Shown here: positions 33,048 through 41,159 of the stretch, piece after piece
How the letters are laid out: each line of letters opens with the position of its first letter
Position numbering within the stretch: the stretch's first letter is position 1
Origin: a virus
Direction: 5' to 3' (one strand)
Length of the DNA stretch: 51,861 nucleotides
IMG/VR virus record: IMGVR_UViG_3300038560_000034
Coordinates: 1 to 51,861 of that record
Translations under genes and position numbers: made by a program
Notes under the pieces: model-generated
The model's input: only the letters and a program-made list of their open reading frames with translations
Told to the model about the DNA's origin: nothing
The model's database searches: none

Positions 33048-34177
33048 TGGCGATCGGAACGACGCCCCAAGGGTACACCGCAGCGGCTGCTATTTCGCAA
33101 ATACAAAATTACTGCAATGAGTACACCTATCCGGCGACCTCAGTCATCCTCGGCTTCCTGAATAAAGGCCTTGAGGAGGTCGTTCGGATGGTGGGCGGCA
33201 TCAAACTCTACGGTGCCTATCCAACCGTTCAGAACCAAACGACGGTCCAACTCAATGACGACGTGCAAGACATCGAGTCGGCCAATTTTTCATACGGCTC
33301 GAATAGCACGAACAATACGGGCTCGGCTTCGCCGTTTACGGTCGGCGCGATGGTCAATCCCATCGAGCAACTCGATCAGAAGAGCTTCATGGAAGCGGCG
33401 GCGGGCTTCCCGAACGTCGGCTTTGGTCCGCCGCGTATCTTCTTCATCTATTCCGACTACGGCACGGCACCGACGCAGACACTGCCCGCTCCACCGCAAT
33501 CGGTCATGTCGCAGATCGCCGGGACCGCAACGAGCGGCACGGTGGAAGCCTGCGTTACCTACGTCAACCCGAACGGCGAAACGACGGTTGGCCCGGTATC
33601 GGATCAGGCTATCACGGCGACCGAACAGGCGCAGATGCAAAGCCCGCCCGCGAATCAGAACGCGAACGGCTACAACATCTATGCGGGCGCAGTCGGTGGC
33701 CCGTATTACAAGCAGAATAGCGCTCCAATCGCTCTAGGGACACCATTCACCATCCCCTACCCGCTCTTGGCCGTCACGGCCGTCCCCGGCTCAAATACGG
33801 CAACGGGCGCAGGAACGGGCGGATCCCTCTACATGCAGTTGTACCCGAACGCGATGGTGGGTCAGATCAATATCTACTACCGCGCGCGGCCCTTGCTCTA
33901 CGCCGATACGAGCGCAACCTCGTGGACGAATCTCGATACGTCGGTGCAAGAGGCGGCGGTTGTGTGGGCAACGATTCGCGTGCTCGTCAATCGGCAGCGC
34001 GCGGATGAAGCACGCGCCATCTGGCTTCCCATGCTCATGGGCCCCAAACTCGACGGCGACGGCGGCATGATCGGCGACCTCAAGGAATCAGTCAATCGCC
34101 GCACCGTCGCGAAATCAGGGCAGGTGAGGGATGTGCGTTCCGGTTATGGAGCGGTACCTTTTTGGTATGGGCGCTAG
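33047..34177 (+). CDS. Neck/tail adaptor protein (gp4-like)
   Basis: 376 residues. The N-terminal region (residues 1-75) has helices and LNDDVQDIESANFSYG; the middle contains a fibronectin-like or beta-sandwich insert (GTVEACVTYVNPNGETTVGP); the C-terminus is helical with NRQRADEARAIWLPML. Size and place between the head genes and the hub gene fit a podoviral head-completion or tail-adaptor protein. Confidence 0.6.
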   Translation: MAIGTTPQGYTAAAAISQIQNYCNEYTYPATSVILGFLNKGLEEVVRMVGGIKLYGAYPTVQNQTTVQLNDDVQDIESANFSYGSNSTNNTGSASPFTVGAMVNPIEQLDQKSFMEAAAGFPNVGFGPPRIFFIYSDYGTAPTQTLPAPPQSVMSQIAGTATSGTVEACVTYVNPNGETTVGPVSDQAITATEQAQMQSPPANQNANGYNIYAGAVGGPYYKQNSAPIALGTPFTIPYPLLAVTAVPGSNTATGAGTGGSLYMQLYPNAMVGQINIYYRARPLLYADTSATSWTNLDTSVQEAAVVWATIRVLVNRQRADEARAIWLPMLMGPKLDGDGGMIGDLKESVNRRTVAKSGQVRDVRSGYGAVPFWYGR

Positions 34178-34435
34178 ATGACAGACCGCGAGATACTGCT
34201 CACCTGGAAGGGCGGCTCACCGCTTCGCATTGCGCGCGAGGAGCGCATCTACCTCATTGCCGATCGCATGACTGGCAACGGGGGCGCCGTGCGATGCGTG
34301 CGCGACGTGGCGCTCGATGCGGATAACGAAACAATCCTCCTTGCGCTGCGGGACCTCGCGGACGACCTCCTCATAGCCGAGGTGCAATTCCCACAACATC
34401 TCGTGAAGCTCGGCAATCTCTCGCATGGCGTTTAG
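34178..34435 (+). CDS. Small unknown protein of the tail module
   Basis: 85 residues, following its neighbour without a gap. It is alpha/beta with ERIYLIADRMTGNGGAVRCV and a leucine-rich helix (ILLALRDLADDLLIAEVQF). The next gene starts inside its last 11 bases. Function unknown. Confidence 0.5.
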   Translation: MTDREILLTWKGGSPLRIAREERIYLIADRMTGNGGAVRCVRDVALDADNETILLALRDLADDLLIAEVQFPQHLVKLGNLSHGV

Positions 34436-36092
34436 TAAACTTGGTAAGACGCCTCGCGGGTCGCTCGACCCCGAGGACTTTGCCTTCTACGGATTCGGCG
34501 GAGGCTTGAACGTCAAGAGCGCGCCACAGCTTTTGCGCGACGATGAACTGACCATCGGTTACAACGTCTATCTGCGGCCTGACGGAGCCGTTCAACTTCG
34601 CAATGGTATGAATGCCTACGGCAACGCTATCGCCGGGACGAATCAACTCATTCTCGCGCGCTTCTACCAGGACGTCCGGAACGGAAGCGTCGTCACTCCA
34701 GAAACCGTTGCTCTCTTGGGCCAATTCGGCAACAACCTTTACTCCATTCCATCCTCCGGCTCCCCGACGCTCATTGGCTCGATTTACAACGGCTCAACAC
34801 CGAACGCCGTGCCAATGACGTGGGTGCGCATTCAGAACCCGAACGACCCAAACTTTGCATCCGGACTTACCGACTGCATGGTCATCTGCACGGGGAGTGG
34901 CGGCCCGTACGTCTACGACGGCACGCACCTCTACACGCCCGCCGGTTGGGCGTCGGCATCCGGAGCGCAATACTGCGCGATCGTCAATGGCATCCTGTGG
35001 TTCGGGGGCATTCCGGCGTTCCCAAATCAGATCTTCGGCTCGGGCGACGGCATCATTCAAAGCATGGAGACATTGCCGGCCATCCGTAACTTCGTGCTTT
35101 CCTCGCCCGTCTTTGGGCTCTGCGCGCAAGGTTCCGGCGCAACGGCGACCCTCATCATCGGCGTCAACAACGGCATCTCCGTGCTGTACGGAACAGGCCC
35201 CTCGACGTTCTACAAACAGGACATTCCGTTCAGTGGCGGCGTCGTCTCGGGCCGCTCGATGTGCGTTGACCAGGGCGTTGTCTACTTCATGGGCCACGAT
35301 GCCATGTATAGCTTCGATGGACAAACAATCCCACAGCAGATTTCAATTAAGGTCGAGCCGTGGATTCTGAACGACCCGATCATCGGCGCGCAAGCGAACC
35401 AATATCCGCTGACCAATAACGGCCCGACGACGTGGGCGCAGATCACCAACAACAAACTCCTCGTTGGGTACTGCTCGAACTCATCGGTCCCAAATACGAT
35501 TCTGTGCTACGACCTCACCGTGCATGGCTGGACGGTCTTGCAGACGTCGCCGGGACTATCGAGCCTCACGCCGCTCGATGCACCAAGCGACGCAAACCCA
35601 AACGTCCTCATTGCTGGAAGCGCAACGACCGGACAGGCGTACACCTGGGATTACGTCGCTCCCTTTACGAGCACGGTGGAAACGGCGACGGACAACGGGA
35701 CGGCGGTCCTTGGGGCCGCTCAGAGTAAGTTCTTCAAGATCGGGGAGCCCGGCACGAACAAAATGCTGTTGCGCTTCTATCCGGAGTTCTTGGTGAGTGC
35801 GACACCCTTCGCCATTCCGTTTACGATGAGCACGGACTACGGTAACACGATGATTTCGACGATCATTGAGAATGCAAGCGTCGCCACTGGCGTTCTTATT
35901 TGGGATCAAGGATTGTGGGATGTTGGACTCTGGGGAGCTATTGCGTTTTCTTCGTTCAACTTCCCAGCTTCGCGCATTGACTACAACGCAACCGCTGAGG
36001 CAATCGCTTTTGGGTTCTCGATGAACACGGCGCTTGCGCCCTTTATCTGGACGGGCGGATCAGGCTCCTTCGCGCAGAAAGGTCGAACGTAG
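34425..36092 (+). CDS. Tail hub / tubular protein (P22 gp10- or T7 gp12-like)
   Basis: 555 residues, beta-rich throughout, with repeated blade-like segments (CMVICTGSGGPYVYDGTHLY, ATLIIGVNNGISVLYGTGPS, GVVYFMGHDAMYSFDGQTIP) suggestive of a beta-propeller. The N-terminus (YGFGGGLNVKSAPQLLRDDE) resembles podoviral tail hub or stabilisation proteins that connect the portal to the fibres. It is the longest tail gene. Assigned by order and repeats. Confidence 0.65.
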   Translation: MAFSKLGKTPRGSLDPEDFAFYGFGGGLNVKSAPQLLRDDELTIGYNVYLRPDGAVQLRNGMNAYGNAIAGTNQLILARFYQDVRNGSVVTPETVALLGQFGNNLYSIPSSGSPTLIGSIYNGSTPNAVPMTWVRIQNPNDPNFASGLTDCMVICTGSGGPYVYDGTHLYTPAGWASASGAQYCAIVNGILWFGGIPAFPNQIFGSGDGIIQSMETLPAIRNFVLSSPVFGLCAQGSGATATLIIGVNNGISVLYGTGPSTFYKQDIPFSGGVVSGRSMCVDQGVVYFMGHDAMYSFDGQTIPQQISIKVEPWILNDPIIGAQANQYPLTNNGPTTWAQITNNKLLVGYCSNSSVPNTILCYDLTVHGWTVLQTSPGLSSLTPLDAPSDANPNVLIAGSATTGQAYTWDYVAPFTSTVETATDNGTAVLGAAQSKFFKIGEPGTNKMLLRFYPEFLVSATPFAIPFTMSTDYGNTMISTIIENASVATGVLIWDQGLWDVGLWGAIAFSSFNFPASRIDYNATAEAIAFGFSMNTALAPFIWTGGSGSFAQKGRT

Positions 36093-36093
36093 C

Positions 36094-37314
36094 ATGAGTG
36101 ATCTCGTAATTCAATATTCGTTTAGTCCCAACACAACTGCGCTCAGCGGCCAAGTCGATACGAATTTCCAAGACGTGGTTACGTGGGCGAACGGCAATAT
36201 CGACGGCGCGACCAATATCTCGTTTGTCTACGCTTCGAATGTTATCCCAACGACGGGGGCGCAGGCGACCTTCGGGGGCACAACGGCTGGCGTCGGCTAC
36301 AAGTTCCTCGCCGGTTCAACAACCTCGGTGCCGCTCACGATCAGCGGCGTCTCGTCTATCTCCGTTGACCTCCTCGACGTCACGCTCACGTCGGGCGGCA
36401 CAAATGTTTTCAAGATTGCTTCGACGGGCGCAGCGACGATCACGGGCGGCGGGGCGACGGTTGTCCCACTGACGATCACGTCGGCGGCATCAGCTTCGGT
36501 TCAGGGCCTCATCGTCAACATGGGCAGCTCGCAGTCTGCGGCCGGTATCACCGTAAATGGCGCTTCTGGGATCACGGGGCATCTCATCGAAGCGTATCTG
36601 ACGAGCGGCGGAACGCTCGCGTGGTATCTCGATAGCGGCGGCGTGATGAACTTCGTGAAAGGACTCACGCCTGCATCGAGCACGCAGCCGCAAATTTACG
36701 GGGACAATGGCTCAACCGTTGGTATTATCCTAAATATCCCAGTGTCATCGAGCAACGGCGTTCGCGTCCTAACCGGCGGATCGGCTCAAGTACTTCAGGT
36801 TCAGGCAAATGGAGCAGTAACGTCGGGAACGTCCGGAACTATCTCGTCAGGGCAATTTAATTGGGGAACGAGTGCTGGCAATGGACTGACACAGATTGGA
36901 AGTAGCTCAAGCGCCGTGCAAACCATCGTCGGAAGCAGCCTCTATCTTTTCAATAATAACGGCACTGCGTTCGCCGCTGTGGACGGTTCTGGGAATCTCG
37001 GCATCGCTGGGACGCTGCATCAGGCGTCGGCGCGCTCGATGAAGAAAAATATCGAGTCGTTTTCGGGAGATGCGCTGCGCGACGTGCTCGCGGTTAAGGC
37101 TTATCGCTACCACTTCAAGCATGAGGAAGATGACGTGGAGAAACACGTTGGCTTTATTTCCGACGAAGCGCCACGTTCGTTGTACCGACAAGGAAAGGGG
37201 CCTAACGACATAGCCGTAGACCCCTACTGGTTGTCGGTTGTTAATATGGTCGCGATCCAGCAGCTTCATGCGAAACTCGATGCCATCTTAGAAGGCAAAC
37301 TGTCCGCTTCCTGA
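36094..37314 (+). CDS. Tail fibre with S74 intramolecular chaperone/autoprotease
   Basis: 406 residues from ATG 36094. The shaft (about 20-310) consists of Ser/Thr/Gly-rich beta repeats. The C-terminal about 95 residues are the S74 endosialidase-type chaperone: SARSMKKNIESFSG with the Ser cleavage site, RYHFKHEEDD, VGFISDEAP and a final helix (SVVNMVAIQQLHAKLDAI). Trimerisation is followed by autocleavage. It is the likely host-recognition fibre. Its end overlaps the convergent lipoprotein gene by 27 bp. Confidence 0.82.
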   Translation: MSDLVIQYSFSPNTTALSGQVDTNFQDVVTWANGNIDGATNISFVYASNVIPTTGAQATFGGTTAGVGYKFLAGSTTSVPLTISGVSSISVDLLDVTLTSGGTNVFKIASTGAATITGGGATVVPLTITSAASASVQGLIVNMGSSQSAAGITVNGASGITGHLIEAYLTSGGTLAWYLDSGGVMNFVKGLTPASSTQPQIYGDNGSTVGIILNIPVSSSNGVRVLTGGSAQVLQVQANGAVTSGTSGTISSGQFNWGTSAGNGLTQIGSSSSAVQTIVGSSLYLFNNNGTAFAAVDGSGNLGIAGTLHQASARSMKKNIESFSGDALRDVLAVKAYRYHFKHEEDDVEKHVGFISDEAPRSLYRQGKGPNDIAVDPYWLSVVNMVAIQQLHAKLDAILEGKLSAS

Positions 37315-38232
37315 CGGAGAATCGTGGAGCGATATACCGCTGATGTTCGGAACGAGTGAGGTTCCGTCGTTGACGAGTGGCATGACCTTCGCGTAACCGC
37401 CGTCAAAGAGCTTAATGATCCAGATCGAGCCAGGCACGAGGGCTGACGCCTGAATCTGCGTTCCTGCGGCGGCGCTCTCGGTTTGGTTCGCGACCGTTGT
37501 AAAGGCCGTCGCTACGTTCCCGTAAGTGTCCGCGACAGGGCTTGCAATCTGAACTCCACCGTCCGTGATTGTCACGGATTGCGTATTGCAGTTCAGGGTC
37601 ATATCTGTGAACGAGCCTTCTGGGACGACACTGACCGGGTTGTATCCCCATTGTGCGTTCGCGGACGGAGCGCATGAGAAGTACCACTCGTCGTAGATAT
37701 AAATTGGAATCGTCCCGCTCGTTCCATCTCCAAAGTGTACGACGAGTCCCGTTGTACCTCGCGAGTTTATATTGAGTTGAATCACCCAATCGAAGTATGT
37801 CGCGGCAAACTCGTTGCTATTGTCTTGCCCCGTGCTGGCTACGGATATGGGGCCGCTAACAGCGTTCGCCGGGACCGCGCTCATGGTTGATTCCGGCACA
37901 GGCATATTCTGCGCGTTCGCAGCCCACGCATAGACTTCGGTCAGAATGCTTCCGAAGTATGGCGACGTTGCGCCGACGACTGTAGGGATGCCGCCGTTGC
38001 CAAGATTGACGGAGCCACCGCTCTTGGGAGAGCGTCGGGACTTACCTTGCGTCCCACTAAAGACGGTCGCAGGTGCGCCCGCGAGATGATTCATTCCCTG
38101 TGGCGCTGCCGTCGTGCTCGACGGCGCTGGGGTTGGTGTCGTGCTGACGTGCAGGCTCGATGACCCGCCTCCTCCGCAAGCCGTGAGGGATAATGCCGCC
38201 ACGATGACGGCGAGAGAGAACGTGAATCGCAT
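37288..38232 (-). CDS. Secreted lipoprotein, last gene of the leftward operon
   Basis: 314 residues from ATG 38232, one base past the upstream stop. The N-terminus MRFTFSLAVIVAALSLTACG has a clear lipobox (LTAC, Cys19), so the mature protein should be lipid-anchored. A low-complexity Ser/Thr/Pro linker and a beta-rich domain with two or more Cys follow (TTGLVVHFGDGTSGTIPIYI). A phage lipoprotein often blocks superinfection or changes the host surface. The domain itself is not recognised. Confidence 0.72.
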   Translation of the reverse strand: MRFTFSLAVIVAALSLTACGGGGSSSLHVSTTPTPAPSSTTAAPQGMNHLAGAPATVFSGTQGKSRRSPKSGGSVNLGNGGIPTVVGATSPYFGSILTEVYAWAANAQNMPVPESTMSAVPANAVSGPISVASTGQDNSNEFAATYFDWVIQLNINSRGTTGLVVHFGDGTSGTIPIYIYDEWYFSCAPSANAQWGYNPVSVVPEGSFTDMTLNCNTQSVTITDGGVQIASPVADTYGNVATAFTTVANQTESAAAGTQIQASALVPGSIWIIKLFDGGYAKVMPLVNDGTSLVPNISGISLHDSPSGSGQFAF

Positions 38233-38233
38233 C

Positions 38234-38494
38234 TTATGACTCGTCTTTCTCGGCCAACTCAGGCCAAAGTTTGTGCATTTCTTCGCGAGTAACCGTGAAG
38301 GTCTGAATCGCTCCGTCGTGATCTTGAATGCCGCGACCGCACCGTTTGCACGTATTCTCCGAATCGCTGGGCTCAAATAGACGGCACATGTCTGGAAGCA
38401 TTGGCAAGAGATGCGCGTAAGGGATGACTTGTATCTCTGAGACGTGCGCCTCGTAGCTCGGGTCCCACGTCACCTTCTCTTTATCTGTGCTCAT
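38234..38494 (-). CDS. Small zinc-binding-like protein
   Basis: 86 residues from ATG 38494, which overlaps the previous stop (ATGA). It contains CRLFEPSDSENTCKRCGRGI with a CxxC pair and a further Cys upstream, as in a zinc knuckle. Its stop is one base from the lipoprotein start, indicating coupling. Confidence 0.6.
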   Translation of the reverse strand: MSTDKEKVTWDPSYEAHVSEIQVIPYAHLLPMLPDMCRLFEPSDSENTCKRCGRGIQDHDGAIQTFTVTREEMHKLWPELAEKDES

Positions 38495-38730
38495 CGGTGC
38501 CACAGCCATCGGCAGACATTGACGGCAACGAGCAACCCACCGAGCGTCACTGTGACGTAAGCCAAGAAGTAGCCGGTCCATTCGAACGCTGTGTCTTTGC
38601 GCTCAACGTCCTGGAATTGCGGCCAATGCTCGCGTGGGCCGGGATCGCGGCGAATCCATGACGGGTCTGAGAAGATGCCGTTGAGATTGTCGCGCTTAAT
38701 ACTTGCGCGCATACGATCGGTGCGTTTCAT
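38491..38730 (-). CDS. Small membrane protein of the leftward operon
   Basis: 79 residues, overlapping the recombinase stop (ATGA). A basic N-terminal part is followed by one C-terminal transmembrane helix (about 49-73, FLAYVTVTLGGLLVAVNVC region). No family recognised. Confidence 0.6.
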   Translation of the reverse strand: MKRTDRMRASIKRDNLNGIFSDPSWIRRDPGPREHWPQFQDVERKDTAFEWTGYFLAYVTVTLGGLLVAVNVCRWLWHR

Positions 38731-39842
38731 TTCTTCGCCACCTTCTTAGCGTTGTATGCGGTCTTGAGCGTTTCGAGGTAGTCAACGAAGTCGCGCAGGT
38801 ACGCGAGCGGCAGCGCCTTGCTCGATTCGTCGCCGTGCTTCACGTCGGCGTAAAACTGCCCGTAGCGTTGGCGCATGATGAACCGGCGGCGCTCGTCGGG
38901 CATCTTGATCTCGGTCGCGAGGATGCCCATACGCTGACGCAGCGCCTTCTTCTGCCGCTCCTCGGCTTCAGGGTCAGGCTCGGGCTCGGGATGAAAGACC
39001 GCGCTTGTCGCCTCAACCGGCGCGGCTTCGGTTTGGCTACTTGCCGCAGAAGGCACTGAGGCTTCATCCGCGGAGGAGGCAACGTCTTCGGGCGGCGGTC
39101 CTTGCTGCGCGAGGTTGCTGAACATCGAGTTCTCGGCGGCGTCGAGTGCGGCGATAATCTTACCTAGTGCCGTTGGCGTTAGGCGGCCTTGAACGAGCAG
39201 GCCGTGTTCGTCTGCCCACGCAGTCAGAAGATCGCGTGTAGGCCCGGGAATGGCCCCTAGCGCGTGAGCGCGGGCGATGGCGTCCGCGAGGGCGTCGGGT
39301 CCCGGAGGCGGAGGCAGCGCGGGCTGCGAGGCAACGTCCTTCTTGGCTTTGGCCGGGATCGTCTCCATCTCGGTTTCGTCCAGCATCCCAAGGCCGGCAA
39401 TCGAAAGCGTGACCCGGCGCTTGGCCTTCGTTTCGGCCTTCATCAGCGCGTTCGCCAGGGACTCTCCCTTGAGGTTCCCGATGGGCACGGCACCGATCGA
39501 CTCGTCCACGCGTCCACTCGGCATAGCCGCCTGCGCGGTTACGACGTAGCAGTCCGCAACGTGCTCGCGGGCCACGATCTCGACCGAGATGCCGTGCTTC
39601 TTGCGAAGCTGCTCCGTGCAGTCCTTACGGGCGTAGAGCGTGAGCTTGCCGGAAAGCATGATGTACTCGAAGGGCCGCGTCAGGGGATTCAGGCCGAGCG
39701 AGGAGCAGATGGCGGCGTACAGGTTCGTGCGCTCGTCCTGCGAGAGTTGTGAGAGGTCCCCGGCGAGCAAGGCTAGCTCGCGGGGGCTGACGCCGTATTC
39801 CTCGGCCAGCGAGGCTTGGGGCTTAGCGGGCAGCGCGGTCAT
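38727..39842 (-). CDS. RecT/Bet-type single-strand annealing protein
   Basis: 371 residues. Near residues 40-95 DERTNLYAAICSSLGLNPLT and IMLSGKLTLYARKDCTEQLR match the Bet/RecT pattern around the conserved NPL. Then LMKAETKAKRRVTLSIAGLG with MLDETE is the signature stretch of this group. The C-terminal 150 residues are Pro/Ala/Glu-rich and probably bind ssDNA or SSB. It is transcribed directly after a Cas4-like nuclease, the usual exonuclease-annealase pair for end-based recombination. ATGA overlap with the nuclease. Confidence 0.75.
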   Translation of the reverse strand: MTALPAKPQASLAEEYGVSPRELALLAGDLSQLSQDERTNLYAAICSSLGLNPLTRPFEYIMLSGKLTLYARKDCTEQLRKKHGISVEIVAREHVADCYVVTAQAAMPSGRVDESIGAVPIGNLKGESLANALMKAETKAKRRVTLSIAGLGMLDETEMETIPAKAKKDVASQPALPPPPGPDALADAIARAHALGAIPGPTRDLLTAWADEHGLLVQGRLTPTALGKIIAALDAAENSMFSNLAQQGPPPEDVASSADEASVPSAASSQTEAAPVEATSAVFHPEPEPDPEAEERQKKALRQRMGILATEIKMPDERRRFIMRQRYGQFYADVKHGDESSKALPLAYLRDFVDYLETLKTAYNAKKVAKK

Positions 39843-40612
39843 GGTATCTCCTGTTCATATCGTGGGTTCCGCTCGCACAGGTGGAAGCGGCAGTAGTCGC
39901 ACTCGTTGTAGGGGGCGATGGTCTGCGGCTTGGGCTCCGCGGGCGGCAGTGGCATCTCTGGGCCCGTTAACTCTACGACCTCTCGGGCAAGCGATTCGAT
40001 CAGCGCGCGGTGCGCCTGGGGGTCAACGTCGTGCGCGACCTCCTCGTGCCCACGGTCGCCAATCCCGGCGTGTTTCACTAGGACGACAGCCCGATCTACC
40101 TTGAGCGCGAGGGCATTCGTAGCCGCCTGAATCGCGTGATGCGTTGAGACTTCCTTAGGTTGCCCGGCGCGCTCGCGGTCGCTCTTGGGGTACGTTGCCC
40201 CGCCGTCCGTGGTTTTGCACTCCACAAGGAAGGCGTTGTCCACGAAAATGTCAGGGTGGATAATGTCGATACCGAAGGCTGATACGACGAAGTTCTTCGG
40301 GTCGTGGATGACCTTGTGCCCGGCATCGCGGAGCGTCTGGGCGACTTCCTTCTCGTAGCCGTGCCCGATGGCAAACTTCGCAAGCTCGCGGGGGCTGTAC
40401 GGCTCTGGCTTCACGCCCCGGCGGCGGTACGCGACGGCGCGCAGGCAGGTTGTGAGGTCGGAGCCGTGGGTGAAAAGCTCGTCGCCACGCGGGATCGACC
40501 GCTGCTCGAAAAGCGTGCGGAGGAGTGCTTGTCCAGCCGGGCCCGTACGCGCCTTGTACTCAGCGATGATTTCGGCTTCTTCCTCAGGGCTCACGCCGAC
40601 GTAGTCGCTCAT
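39839..40612 (-). CDS. Cas4/RecB-like PD-(D/E)XK nuclease with Fe-S cysteines
   Basis: 257 residues. The nuclease core has HPDIFVDNAFLVECK with Asp121, Glu131 and Lys133 (PD...ExK). Four Cys are placed as in Cas4/AddB-type 4Fe-4S nucleases: Cys56 and a C-terminal CDYCRFHLC (Cys238, Cys241, Cys246). It would resect DNA ends to feed the annealing protein next to it. Not near any CRISPR array. Confidence 0.8.
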   Translation of the reverse strand: MSDYVGVSPEEEAEIIAEYKARTGPAGQALLRTLFEQRSIPRGDELFTHGSDLTTCLRAVAYRRRGVKPEPYSPRELAKFAIGHGYEKEVAQTLRDAGHKVIHDPKNFVVSAFGIDIIHPDIFVDNAFLVECKTTDGGATYPKSDRERAGQPKEVSTHHAIQAATNALALKVDRAVVLVKHAGIGDRGHEEVAHDVDPQAHRALIESLAREVVELTGPEMPLPPAEPKPQTIAPYNECDYCRFHLCERNPRYEQEIP

Positions 40613-40797
40613 AGACGCACGTCCGGATGGTACGCAGGCGCATTAAAGCGCGCGTCCATCGTCAGATACCACTGCTTGCGCGTCGCCATCGGTGCGTTCC
40701 CGAGGTGTTGCTTGAGCAAGTTCCATTCGCCGCTCAAAAGGCAGTCCACGATCACACGGGCTTGCGCGACGGCTGGGAGAGCTTCAACGGAATCCAT
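40609..40797 (-). CDS. First gene of the leftward operon, small unknown protein
   Basis: 62 residues, with TAGGAG as a strong ribosome site just before the ATG at 40797. It has a helical core (VAQARVIVDCLLSGEWNLLK). ATGA overlap with the nuclease gene. Function unknown; by place it may assist recombination. Confidence 0.65.
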   Translation of the reverse strand: MDSVEALPAVAQARVIVDCLLSGEWNLLKQHLGNAPMATRKQWYLTMDARFNAPAYHPDVRL

Positions 40798-40815
40798 TTT
40801 ACGCTCCTAGAAGTA

Positions 40816-40916
40816 GGTGTGAGGTCGGGCGGGAGGCTCGGCGCAAGGCTGTTGGTTTCTCAACCCCCGGCGTCTGCCTTCCCGCCCATTGGTCGCTGGC
40901 GGCTCCTCGCCACACC
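40816..40916 (-). promoter_or_regulatory. Structured 5' leader of the leftward operon
   Basis: The leader of about 110 bases between the leftward promoter and the first gene can form nested stems: GGGCGGG plus AGGC (40827-40837) against GCCT plus CCCGCCC (40876-40887, one bulge), a top GGTT/AACC hairpin closed on a four-base GAGA-type loop in the transcript, and possibly GGTGTG/CACACC at the outer end. Such a stable leader right before a strong ribosome site suggests translational or attenuation control. Confidence 0.5.
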
Positions 40917-40919
40917 CTC

Positions 40920-40948
40920 ACTATACACGGTGTCGTACACAAAGTCAA
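40920..40948 (-). promoter_or_regulatory. Leftward sigma70 promoter
   Basis: Read on the minus strand: TTGACT (40948-40943), a 17-bp spacer and TATAGT (40925-40920). This is one of the two best promoters in the genome. It drives the recombination/lipoprotein operon. The spacer contains the TGTACGACACCG motif. Confidence 0.75.
40928..40939 (-). promoter_or_regulatory. Candidate operator in the leftward promoter
   Basis: TGTACGACACCG on the minus strand, within the spacer and two bases from the -10 box. It differs by one base from the element in the divergent rightward promoter and includes an 11-bp dyad, GTGTCGTACAC (40930-40940). Confidence 0.45.
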
Positions 40949-40966
40949 GTAATGTCGGACGAGGGA

Positions 40967-40995
40967 TTGACACTACCGCAGCGTTCATGTACGAT
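40967..40995 (+). promoter_or_regulatory. Rightward sigma70 promoter of the accessory/early operon
   Basis: TTGACA (40967-40972), a 17-bp spacer and TACGAT (40990-40995). The predicted start point is about 41002, two bases before ATG 41004, so the first gene would be leaderless. Confidence 0.75.
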
Positions 40996-40999
40996 ACCG
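40988..40999 (+). promoter_or_regulatory. Candidate operator over the rightward -10 box
   Basis: TGTACGATACCG covers the -10 box. It matches the leftward element in 11 of 12 positions and is in the same orientation relative to its own promoter, as expected if one repressor controls both directions. Confidence 0.45.
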
Positions 41000-41003
41000 G
41001 CAG

Positions 41004-41159
41004 ATGCTAACGAACGCTGAGAAGCTAGAGCGCGCCAGAACCAAAGCGAAAGCCGAGGGGAAATGTATGCGCTGCCGTAAGCGCAAGGCCCGTCCTAAGC
41101 GGACGACTTGCCGGGTATGCTTCACACAACGAAGAGAGCGAAATGGCAAAGCAGACTAA
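41004..41159 (+). CDS. 51-residue zinc-knuckle protein, first gene of the rightward operon
   Basis: It has a basic helix, then CMRCRKRKARPKRTTCRVC, a CxxC-x11-CxxC knuckle, and a basic tail. ATG 41004 lies at the predicted transcript start and has no ribosome site. The gene overlaps the next by 17 bp. It closely resembles the small protein encoded at 49725. A nucleic-acid-binding role is likely. Confidence 0.65.
   Translation: MLTNAEKLERARTKAKAEGKCMRCRKRKARPKRTTCRVCFTQRRERNGKAD

Noticed and set aside
39839-40612. CRISPR-associated Cas4 and a nearby CRISPR array
   Set aside because: The nuclease is Cas4-like in sequence, but no repeat-spacer array and no other cas gene is present. It belongs to the recombination pair.
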